In this document: piece after piece, positions 22,622 to 31,050 of the stretch | How the letters are laid out: each line of letters opens with the position of its first letter | Position numbering within the stretch: the first letter of the stretch is position 1 | Source of the DNA: Lepiota brunneoincarnata | Lineage: Eukaryota > Basidiomycota > Agaricomycetes > Agaricales > Agaricaceae | NCBI GenBank assembly: GCA_023014365.1 | Contig: JAEBUN010000023.1 | Coordinates: 372,001-436,000, forward strand | Length of the DNA: 64,000 bases | Direction: 5' to 3' | Notes under the pieces: generated by a model | Told to the model about the DNA's origin: nothing | What the model saw: only the letters and a program-made list of their open reading frames with translations | Databases searched by the model: none | Made by a program: the position numbers and the translations under genes

Positions 22622-23886
22622 TCAAACAACCTCTTTTTCGCCTGGCTCTTTTCGCTCTCCTATAGATGAATCAACGTACCGGCTGACGTTGACCCGAATA
22701 GTCGACGAAAGGAGGGAACTTGAGTCTCGGCTAAATACGAAGCTTGGGGACGTAGGTCTCGCTAGAGTTTGTTCCCTCGCCAACCCGAGTGAAACCCGCG
22801 CTGTGATAAACGTCGGAGCGATTCCCTATCCACTATCTTGAGTTACGAGATCCAATAATAAAGGGGGAGGGGGAGTAAATTGCGGACGTACTGTAATTGG
22901 GACAAGAACTGCTTGGGCATAACCCTGGGTGAAGTCCTTCCGCACGAAGAAAGGAAGGAACACGATGAGGGCGACAGCATACAAAGCAGCGGATTCTGTG
23001 ATAATTTCGATGACTCCTTTGTAGCGGTTCATCATCAAGGTTCGCCGAGATACTGAGACTATGCGGTACACGATTAGGAGAGTCGAGAAGAGGGTGCTTG
23101 CGAGTGAGAGCGAGAAGTATACGAGGCCGGGTTCGTGGAACTTTGCTCGGTTCGAGGTGAAGAGCCGGTCCTGTGGCCGGATTTGATACATGAGACTGAA
23201 AGCGCAGAACACTATTTTAGGTTAGGAGGCGTTATTCAGAGTTCTGAGCTGTCTGTCGTTTTGGGTTACTTGCCTGTTCCAACAATGGTGCACAGAAGAG
23301 GAAGGAGAGGTGCCCTCCAATCGCGATCCCAAACAACCCAGCACCTCCAGATCTAGAAAAGTCGAGCGATTTTAGTCAATATTTCTTTCTGATGAGCGGC
23401 ATAGTGTTTACCATTATGCAGTCAGCAATCAATGTCATGAGTGACAGGGAGAGGCTTGAGATAACGATGGACCATGTTGGTTGTCGTAAGAAGGACTGGA
23501 GGATGGTGTCCACTGTTGCACCATCCAGCACGAATGCCCGCCTAACCATGTTCCAGCGACATGCTAGGTGAATGACAGAGAGCACGTAGAGCACCACAAT
23601 GATGGCGAGCATATACTTGCAGCCAGAGTAGACTTTGTTTCTCCTAGAGACTGTAACCGAATAACATGAGTATCCCACTGTTGGGGTCACAGGAGACGAC
23701 ATACATAACAAATACAGAGTAAAGCCAAAAATCATGGTGTAGATACCTGGGCGCGTAATCATTGACTCCTGAATGAATATACCTGAGCCGGCGAGCAGAC
23801 ATACCGTTGGTAAAGCTCTCCAGAAGAGTCATTCCAAGCCCAACATCCCGTATCGTGAAGGACAGCTCTGAAGCAGGTCGTGCCAT
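22622..23886 (-). CDS. Seven-TM membrane protein 2
   Basis: The exons read, in order: MARPASELSFTIRDVGLGMT...LLESFTN; IYTMIFGFTLYLL; RRNKVYSGCKYMLAIIVVLY with VLSVIHLACRWNMVRRA; SLMTLIADCIM; the landmark IWRCWVVWDRDWRAPLLPLL; VFCAFSLMYQIRPQDRL; VYFSLSLASTLFSTLLIVYR; ESAALYAVALIVFLPFFV; and the end GIAPTFITARVSLGLARE plus a hydrophilic tail to TGA at 22624-22622. All junctions close in frame. One intron (near 23275-23210) has a GC donor with the usual AG/GCAAGT context. It belongs to the same unnamed Agaricomycete family as the gene at 17621 but is clearly diverged from it. These proteins are common in these fungi, so its place inside the candidate cluster may be chance. Confidence 0.75.
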
Positions 23887-24587
23887 GATTGTCTTCGTCG
23901 ACTAAAGCTCAGGAGACAACTACGAGGGGGAAGACAAGGACGGGTCACGGGGATAATGGTGCCGCCTATTATCAGATTCGGAAGGTAACCCGAATTAATT
24001 TCCAGCTTGGCCAGTGCTCGGCCGTTATGCTAAGCCCGAAGTTTAAACGCTTGAGCTCCCAAAGGATCTTCAGCGGCCTGCCTCGTCAGAATTAGGACTG
24101 CTGCGCAGCTCTGACGGGGACGTCTCAGAAGAAGCCGTCAAAGCCCCAATCGCCCCGGGCCCTATCATGGTGAAGCCTGGATTGCGCGTGTTAGTACTGC
24201 CAAAGGGCTTGAGACTCGAAATCTCGCGCGCCCGTGGGTCATCACCCGGCTGCTCCCACGGACCACATTGCAAGTGAATTCGTGAGAGAAGCTGGGAAGG
24301 TGGTGGATTGGCTGTCGGGTGATTTTGACTATACCTTTTTTGAAGGCTGAAACAATGAACGCCTGGCAGGAATGGAAGGTCCGCATATGATATGCAATTC
24401 CGTCATCCTCGTGCATCTTGGGTTGCTCTGGTGATACTAATCTCGCAACATCGGCCCCTGACGTATGTACAGCCACGGCCGTTCTTGTCAGCCCAGGGGG
24501 GGGATTTACCACCAAGCGCCCACACGCGCCCAGCCGCACAACGACTACTTGACCCATTCTCCTTCATCCCGTTCCTTTCCCGCTCTT
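23887..24587. other. Divergent intergenic region, no gene seen
   Basis: Upstream regions of seven-TM gene 2 and UstYa-like gene 2. There are short frames only. Confidence 0.4.
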
Positions 24588-25454
24588 ATGCTCTCTCGAT
24601 CCCATTCATACCAGCCTATCTCAAGTGATGGTGAAGACGACGAACTGCATTACCACAAGCAGAAACACAAAGGTCGTTGGTGGTTCTTCCTCGTGACATG
24701 GATGGCGTCGATTGGGTTCAACTTCTACATCGTGGGACTATGGATACAATGTCAGGGGCATGGCTGCTCCCTCTTCCTACAGCTGACGCACAGTAAGCAC
24801 CCATGCACTCCATATGAGAGACTGAAACCCATTGCGCGTTCTGTAGCGCCCGCTGTGAGTGCACTAGGATATAAAACTATGGTCTTTCGGCGGGGTCTGG
24901 TAGACCAAGCTTCTATATACGAGCGGGATCCGTCACCTCAAGTCGATAAAGCTTGGATACAACTGTACGAGTGTGAGCACAAGAGACATGTTCACGGGAG
25001 CACAGAAGATCTAACACTACAAATAGTCTCAAGCTCTACCCTGCCTGGACAAGAAAATATTCCATCTTTCAACGAGACTCTGGAGTTCGTCAAGCAGAAG
25101 GGAAATCGGATACGTATGTTAGACGTCTTCCATCAACTTCACTGCCTCGTACGTCTTTTCTCCTTCTACATTTACGATTATCTAGAAAGCAGTATACAGG
25201 ACACAGTAAGGCGGGCCCTATACCCCAATCACTATCATCACTCCGCCGACCCGGAACACGTCATGCATTGCGTCAACTCTGTGAGGCAATCCTTGATGTG
25301 TATGGCCGACGTCAGTGTTGCTTCATGGGAATGGGACCATGAACTAGACGCTCTTATAGAGAGTGCAGACAACGTGCATACATGTCGTGACTTCACCCGA
25401 ATAAAGCAGTGGGCCTTGGACAGTCACTTTGACCGTCAATTCGTAGGCACATGA
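24588..25454 (+). CDS. UstYa-like (DUF3328) protein 2
   Basis: The start MLSRSHSYQPISSDGEDDEL precedes a Lys-rich stop-transfer segment and one TM helix (WWFFLVTWMASIGFNFYIVG). Introns at 24793-24846, 24973-25026 and 25149-25199 (54, 54 and 51 nt, all stop-free) give 235 residues: TPAVSALGYKTMVF, YERDPSPQVDKAWIQLYEF, RMLDVFHQLHCLDTVRRALY with the first HxxHC, HVMHCVNSVRQSLMC with the second, and HTCRDFTRIKQWALDSHFD. Intron positions and phases (1, 1, 0) equal those of UstYa-like 1, so the two are paralogues. Sequence identity outside the motifs is modest. It is followed on the same strand by two small secreted-peptide genes. Confidence 0.88.
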   Translation: MLSRSHSYQPISSDGEDDELHYHKQKHKGRWWFFLVTWMASIGFNFYIVGLWIQCQGHGCSLFLQLTHSKHPCTPYERLKPIARSVAPAVSALGYKTMVFRRGLVDQASIYERDPSPQVDKAWIQLYECEHKRHVHGSTEDLTLQIVSSSTLPGQENIPSFNETLEFVKQKGNRIRMLDVFHQLHCLVRLFSFYIYDYLESSIQDTVRRALYPNHYHHSADPEHVMHCVNSVRQSLMCMADVSVASWEWDHELDALIESADNVHTCRDFTRIKQWALDSHFDRQFVGT

Positions 25455-25899
25455 TCCTAATTTATTGATTTTAAGCCCATACAGTATGTCGACGGAGGCA
25501 GAGCGCAAGTCATACCTTATCCAACGAATCATGTCAGTTCACTTGTAAGCTCACCGCACGATCTCAAAATAAGGGGTCAGCGGGAGAACGTGCAAGTCGG
25601 GGGTTATGCTTAGTATTGTTGCAAGGCAACGTGGTTCAGGGGGGGGGACGAGTTACAGATAGGCGACCTTACTAAAAGGTGTGTTGCGCCAGTACATTGG
25701 ATGGTAGTGACATTTCAATGAAAGCTGCGCTAAGGAGGTTGATACACTGCCTTGACACCTCTTGATCGTCGGTCGAAGAATTAACATAACCACCACTTGT
25801 CGCGACGGGCTAGAACCCCCGAAACAAATACAGAAGTGGGCTATAAAGCACGACCCTTCTGAGAAGACTGTTTCCAAGCCCGGCAAACATAACCTTATC
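25455..25899. other. Upstream region of peptide gene 1
   Basis: No gene. A TATAAA lies at 25842-25847, 53 nt from the peptide gene's ATG. Confidence 0.5.
25842..25847 (+). promoter_or_regulatory. TATA box of peptide gene 1
   Basis: GGGCTATAAAGCACG, a good TATA match at a normal distance from the ATG at 25900. Confidence 0.55.
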
Positions 25900-26140
25900 A
25901 TGAAATTTCTTGCTTTGGTGTTGTTCACCATTGTCTCGGTTGCTTACTCCGTGTCTTCTTTGCCTTTACCTGGTTCGCTCAACAGCAGTGGTGAGGTTTG
26001 ACCAGTGCACAAAAATTGTTATGTCAAATACTCATTAGCAACCCTCAGAAGAGGGCAATGCCGGACTCCATGCCAAGAGCAACCATGGGCATGGTAGCGC
26101 GCAATATGGCTGGCCTTTCAGGTCATACGACGACGAATGA
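25900..26140 (+). CDS. Small secreted peptide 1, candidate RiPP precursor (core GWPFRSYDDE)
   Basis: Exon 1 is 25900-25990 and exon 2 is 26049-26140. The intron (GTGAGG...CCTCAG, 58 nt) is in phase 1. The product has 60 residues: signal peptide (MKFLALVLFTIVSVAYSVSS), a linker with Gly, His and Ser, and a C-terminal end SAQYGWPFRSYDDE followed directly by TGA. The last ten residues match the core-like segment of the neighbour at 26637. No KR or RR pair is present, so a kexin cut before the core is not obvious. An alternative splice (GTTTGA...CATTAG) keeps the same core but has a weaker donor; using GTGAGG with the CATTAG acceptor would lose the core. It lies 445 nt downstream of UstYa-like 2 on the same strand. 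Confidence 0.65.
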
Positions 26141-26636
26141 GATAACGGAGAATCCCGATGACCAGTTGCCCCTTAGAGTTGACTCATACCTGGACTATCA
26201 TACGAACTATAGAGATATGTCGCCGTGGCTGCTCCGCCGTTAAGGACCCAATTAGTCCGTAATCATTGGTTGTACCTTATTCATCTTGAATGGTCTTATT
26301 CGTGTAGATGGTGGCTCCATCGAAATTCAGGGACCCCTCGGTTGCCTACTCCCTTCATTTGACGATCAGAGAGGACGGTTCTCGACAGTTCGCACTGGTG
26401 CTGTCACCTAATCTGGGTGGTAACCCCAGTCTGATTTAAGATGGTGTTTTTCCGATGCGTGCCCCTGTTACACTGCACCTTCGTGCTATGTATTACCCAC
26501 TCCTCGGGTGACATAATTGATGCGAGACAGGGTAGAGACGGCCGAATTATAAAAGCAATACCGTACAAGTGCACTAGTTCTACACTGTTTGTCCCCCCCA
26601 TTCTACCCACCCACCCTACACCATCCCTCCTTGAAA
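26141..26636. other. Region between the two peptide genes
   Basis: No further gene. A frame without its own signal peptide continues to 26243 but is out of frame with the core. TATAAAA at 26548-26554 probably belongs to peptide gene 2. Confidence 0.45.
26548..26554 (+). promoter_or_regulatory. TATA box of peptide gene 2
   Basis: AATTATAAAAGC, about 85 nt upstream of the ATG at 26637, followed by a C-rich leader. Confidence 0.5.
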
Positions 26637-26867
26637 ATGCGCGGCTACCTCTTGACAGTATCAGTTCTTGTCCTTCTGGCTTCGTTCGAGAGTGTTCATG
26701 GAGCTGCCATTCATCGCCGTGAGTGCTTACGTCCGCTTCCGCGTGTGCTTCTGTTGAGCGCTCAACCGGATCTACGGAACGCAGAGATGAGACCACAACC
26801 AGCTGGATGGCCATTCCGAAATTACGATGAAGACATTGATCTGTCGCCAGGAAACAGACTACCTTGA
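26637..26867 (+). CDS. Small secreted peptide 2, candidate RiPP precursor (core GWPFRNYDED)
   Basis: Exons 26637-26718 and 26785-26867 with a phase-1 intron (GTGAGT...ACGCAG, 66 nt) give 54 residues: signal peptide (MRGYLLTVSVLVLLASFESV, HG), the short linker AAIHRQMRPQPA, the segment GWPFRNYDED and a tail IDLSPGNRLP. Gene plan and intron phase equal those of peptide 1, and GWPFR.YD is conserved although most of the codons differ at silent positions. The flanks are not alike. Because the intron length is a multiple of three and stop-free, an unspliced form is also open. The role of modified-peptide precursor is inferred from the UstYa-like neighbours. Confidence 0.65.
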   Translation: MRGYLLTVSVLVLLASFESVHGAAIHRRECLRPLPRVLLLSAQPDLRNAEMRPQPAGWPFRNYDEDIDLSPGNRLP

Positions 26868-27637
26868 CGATGTAGATCACATTTGTGGGTTGTAGCACTG
26901 GCCAAGCGCCAATCAGGCTATTCGTAATGCATAGTGAGTTCTCCCTACTCCCCCCCTGGATGGCTATCATCCGAAACTCACTGGTGGTGGGAAGATCTAT
27001 AGGCAAAGGCCACCGGCGCCACGGAGGGTTTTGCTTGGTTCATGTTTTCTGCTATTTAACTGGACAGGCCAAAGGACCATTTCTCTCTCTCCATATCTGC
27101 ACAGTTCATACAACTACAATTGCTCGTTATATTTATGTATCACCATATGATGTATACTACATCAATTAATCCTATTAGCCCCTCCGGGCACAATGACACG
27201 ATATCCCCGCCGCAATTGCATTCTGTATCACACTACCAGCACACACCGCATTCTGCGCCGGTGCTCTCTCTCCACGATTTAAGGCAAGTTTCTTGGCGCG
27301 CGCACAACAGCAACGCCAACCAGGATTCTTGAAACACGATAGCTTTACTAGGTAATTATCAAGGGCCCGGCCGACTCCATCTTTTCGTCACACACAAGTC
27401 TGAGCTGCGACCTGTATTGGCTATACCCACTTGGATCCTGCCCCCTTTGTCTGTCTCCTCACCACCAAGAATGAAATTGGCAGTGCTCGTTCTTGTAATT
27501 CATCGAGCTTTGGAGAGTATCGATTGGAGAAAGAAGGCCGGATTGAATTAGTTACAGGATAGCAGGCAGTACAAGAAAGATGGCTAAGTTGCAACACAAA
27601 AAAAATCCAGAAGGGAAATGAATGACTATCAACGACC
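26868..27637. other. Downstream of peptide genes; possible third peptide gene start
   Basis: Mostly featureless. At 27471-27557 a short frame begins MKLAVLVLVIHRAL, resembling the first half of a signal peptide, in a good start context (CACCACCAAGAATG). No GWPFR-like core follows, so at most a remnant or unrelated. Confidence 0.25.
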
Positions 27638-28804
27638 TCAAGCTGGGGGAGCTATCATCGTGATCGCAGAAGGGCGTGGCACCTCGACACCATTTACAAA
27701 TATCGAGGATATCATCGGGCAGATCCATGGATCTCTCAAAGCAGCTGCAAAATCCTCTACATCAACATTCCGTAATCTCAATACCCGCAATTGAGGAACA
27801 GCGTGTAGCACTTGATTGGCTAGCAAGCGAGAAAGACCCGATACATCGGCGAAAGTGAGCGTGTGAACCCGCGTAAAGGGGTGTGAGGACGTGTTGGTGA
27901 TCTCGCTCATCATTCCAACCAGGCACAGCAAAGCCATCTCTCGAATGTTCTCCAACTCCAACTCCTCCAGGCTCAGCGGATTCAACAACGATCGAACGAC
28001 GCGTGTGGAGAAGCCAGACTCAAAATTAGCAAGATGAACAAAGGTGAGGTTGCTTCGATCAAATGAAGGTGAGTATAACTCTGGCACAGCCCGCTGTCCT
28101 GTGGTTGCCGGAGGTGTTCCGATCAACCTGAGCTGCGAGAGCCGAGTCATGCAAGGGGTAAAGGAAGTGGTTGGATAGCTATAGTCGAGGAGAGTGGTTT
28201 GGTTGAGGATGCTCTCCGCCGCCCTCACGAGAGTGAGGGTAGTTATACCAGAGAGAGCGCTGGACTGGGAACAGTGTAATCCGATGCCTTCCAGCGTAAG
28301 CGTTTTGAACATGGTTGGTTCAAAGCTGAACGGACCGACGAAGTAGTGCTCCTCAACTGGCTGCACCTGGCGAACGACAAGTGTCTCCAAGATCGGGAAG
28401 TGATTGAAACCCGCGGCAACGGATGAAATTGTGTAATTGTGGCCGAGGATGCGCAAATCACGCAAACGCCCAACGACAGAGGGATCTGTCAGAGCAGCTA
28501 GAAAGGCCTTCGCTTCCGGCAGTGACTGAACGAACGCTGTGGTGTTTGCAAGGCCAAGGGCTAGAGAGAGAGGACGTGACTTGGACCGATGGAGAATACC
28601 CTTTGCTACCGAGAGATGGTGGGTATGTGATAGGTGTACGTGAGTCCAGTGGTGGGGAAGGTCAAGAATGACTTCGCGCCAGCGACGGGAGACATGAGAT
28701 AGCGCGAGAGGAGTGAGAATGGAGCTTCTCGTGTCTGAAAATAGTTCTGCCTGATGGATCATGTCGAATATGTCTACAAGCAGCTCTGTCGGTGCCTCTG
28801 CCAT
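27638..28804 (-). CDS. F-box/LRR-like protein, single exon
   Basis: The ATG at 28804 starts MAEAPTELLVDIFDMIHQAE, an F-box-like motif completed by LTPLALSHVSRRWREVILDL. The rest, to the stop at 27638, is a leucine-rich repeat-like protein (LRDLRILGHNYTI, ILETLVVRQVQPV, FKTLTLEGIGLH, LEELELENIREM, LRVLRLRNVDVEDF), about 388 residues in one open frame. The longer frame to 28867 begins with TTG, and an ATAAATA tract at about 28869-28875 sits where a promoter would be, so the shorter start is preferred. Agaricomycetes encode hundreds of such F-box proteins, thought to be SCF adaptors. It marks the right border of the candidate peptide cluster. Confidence 0.85.
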   Translation of the reverse strand: MAEAPTELLVDIFDMIHQAELFSDTRSSILTPLALSHVSRRWREVILDLPHHWTHVHLSHTHHLSVAKGILHRSKSRPLSLALGLANTTAFVQSLPEAKAFLAALTDPSVVGRLRDLRILGHNYTISSVAAGFNHFPILETLVVRQVQPVEEHYFVGPFSFEPTMFKTLTLEGIGLHCSQSSALSGITTLTLVRAAESILNQTTLLDYSYPTTSFTPCMTRLSQLRLIGTPPATTGQRAVPELYSPSFDRSNLTFVHLANFESGFSTRVVRSLLNPLSLEELELENIREMALLCLVGMMSEITNTSSHPFTRVHTLTFADVSGLSRLLANQVLHAVPQLRVLRLRNVDVEDFAAALRDPWICPMISSIFVNGVEVPRPSAITMIAPPA

Positions 28805-29668
28805 ATCGCCGTGGGTGATAGAGTTAAATGGTAAAGGGTCCCACTGACTGTGTGGGAACGCAATCAATATTTATCTCACGCCCCCGACTGCTTAACCACT
28901 CAGCTTGGCGATATTCACCGTGCCGCCGTATAGCCCCATGCTCCAGTTCCTATATGTTTTACGGATACAAGAAGTCAAACAGACCCGAAATCCGATTTCT
29001 CTTCCCGCCCTCAATTCCCATACTAACCGTGCGGATTACAACATCCCCACGCTCGCTCCCTGGTGCCCAGTGTTCGTCCATGATCGAGAACGAGTATGAC
29101 ATATTAACCGGCGAAAAACTTTGATTCCTGGACTTCTGAAAGATTTCGAATGATAACAAAACATCAATGCTCCCCACATCGGTTGCTATACACCCACGCA
29201 GTATACTCGCGCAACAAGGCCGCTTTGGCACACTGCGCCTGGCTGATATTCCATATTATCTGAGCAGGTATGAGTGATCACTGCTTGTCAGGTGGAAGGA
29301 TTGTCTAGTGTTCAAGTAATGCAGTCATACGACCTTAAACCCCTTTGCGCATGTCAAAGCGAAGAAGACCATGTGTAGTGCTGTTGTGGATTGACGGCGT
29401 CGAATTATTATAGAAGCATTCCCATAAATTGGGCCTGATCGTAAATTGAGGTAGCGCAGGGTTTGGATCTGGACTCAGGTGAAAGTGCGAGTCAAACCAT
29501 CTGGGTGTGACATGGAGAAGGCACTATGCAACAGCGAGTGGAGGGAAAATGGCAACAGGGCTTGCGCGGGGCACACCCGTATGTACACACATGTGATGTT
29601 AGCGAGACAAGCCACAATCCCATTCTGGTATATCCTTGAGTGGAACTTATTCCATGTTCCACCATCGG
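28805..29668. other. Intergenic, no gene seen
   Basis: Promoter of the F-box gene and short unassigned frames. Confidence 0.4.
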
Positions 29669-30540
29669 CATGTCGGTTATCCCCCTCTCTGCTCTCAGCC
29701 TGTCTTCCGGTACATCGCTGACAGTTTTAGGCACTGAAACCAAGCGCGTAGTGATAGTGCTTCTCGGAAAACGGTCTCCAGAACTTTTGGATGTGCTTCA
29801 TCCTGGCGAGAATTTTCGCATGCGCCTGGAGGGTTGACCATCCAGATTTACCGGGACCCTGGGGCTAGTAGTGACTGAGAACGAAGAACGGCGGTGATGA
29901 TGGTTTCTATAGTGTTTACACTGGAGTTTGTGACGATTTGAGCGATGGGATGGGTTGCAACGGGAGGAATCTCTATTAAGTGTACAGAGAAGCATGACAA
30001 GATCGGCGAGTGGCCTATAGTAGCCGAACAAGAAAATGGTACTCACCTACAATGGCTAGATGTAAAGATGAATGTCCCTAAGACGACCTCGATACGGATT
30101 AGTTCCAAACGCCTTGAAGGGATGAGACGGAAGGGTGCTTCGAGGCACCCTATCACGGTGGCGGTGGGTGCCTGGCTTGGACGCGTAGACGTGGGTTCCT
30201 TGCCCAGGTGGGCGGGTGCATGCTGGGCAGGGATGGATTCCAGATGTGGCTCTGGCGTGCATCTGCCATTGCCATCACAGTGGAACCCCTAATGCTGCCC
30301 TCCACAGTTTTCATTAGGGATATCGCTGACCGCTATCAACACTGGCTTTCCATGTCTTTGGCATCCGTAATGGCTACGATATCCATTGCAGGTGCTCCCC
30401 TGTACATTTTCGCTCGTCTCATCCTCTTATTTCTTGCATTTACGACCTTTGCGTCAGCTCCCATCAGGAGCATACGCGAACATCGAATGGACATCCTTGT
30501 TCCCCCATGTTTGGCCTTCGGGCCATTTTGGCACTAGTTT
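29669..30540 (+). pseudogene. Decayed multi-TM gene
   Basis: A signal-like start at 29669 (MSVIPLSALSLSSGTS) is followed by DNA that aligns with the first part of the 48318 gene (near 29795-29960, e.g. AATTTTCGCATG...TGGAGGGTTGACCATCC), but with stops in every frame. The 3' part (30235-30460) still reads ASAIAITVEPLMLP...IAGAPLYIFARLILLFLAFT. The HGFF and middle blocks are lost. A relic. Confidence 0.7.
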
Positions 30541-30689
30541 TTCCTCGCAGCTCTGGACTTGTCCCATGCCCCGTGCTCCCTACTTTACCGTGCTCTCGTA
30601 TCAAACGAGTAATTACCTTGTGTGCCGTAGATTAAATTTCAATCTGATTATCTGAGGTCCGCTCGAGACCTCACAGAAGCGGAAAAATG

Positions 30690-30850
30690 AATACTGGAAT
30701 CATGATGATAGCCGCCAATTATCCCTTCTGCTAAAGTATCTGATCAGACACTCTATGCAAATCAAGGACACAGCCCATTGTATAGTAAAAGGTTGATGGG
30801 TGGGTTGAGAGCGAGTACGACTGCGTCCGTCAGTCGTTGGGCTCATCTTC
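30690..30850 (-). pseudogene. Isolated first-exon-like fragment (TDGRSRTR)
   Basis: On the minus strand a CT-rich leader ends in an ATG at 30844 reading MSPTTDGRSRTRSQPTHQPF. The same start (MTDGRSRARLPTPPTP) after a CT-rich leader is found on the plus strand at 57611. Both look like first exons, with no downstream body nearby that I can recognise. The family is unknown. Confidence 0.4.
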
Positions 30851-30859
30851 CTGACCTCG

Positions 30860-30860
<1 letters not shown>

Positions 30861-30948
<88 letters not shown>

Positions 30949-30950
30949 TG
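30861..30950. repeat. Compound GA/GT microsatellite
   Basis: About 22 GA units run straight into about 20 GT units, with a single TATG interruption near the end. It lies in the CT-rich leader of the fragment at 30690-30850. Confidence 0.97.
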
Positions 30951-31050
30951 GAATAGAATAGAGGATAATAAAAGAGAGGATTCGAGATGAGACTAGCAAG
31001 ATGTAGCGAGACACCAATTCCCTGGGTCATCCTCTTCATTACGTATCGAG

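Noticed and set aside
24465..24587. Longer N-terminus for UstYa-like protein 2
   Set aside because: The upstream extension is rich in Pro, Arg and His; the start MLSRSHSY at 24588 fits the family's short cytosolic N-terminus.
25998..26243. 81-codon frame overlapping peptide gene 1
   Set aside because: Different frame, no signal peptide, and it loses the GWPFR core shared with peptide 2.
25900..26867. Small secreted peptides as mating pheromones
   Set aside because: Basidiomycete pheromone precursors end in a CaaX box and lack a classical signal peptide; these have the opposite features.
30700..31039. Frames with long Thr-His and Ser-Leu repeats
   Set aside because: Translations of the GA/GT microsatellite, not a protein.
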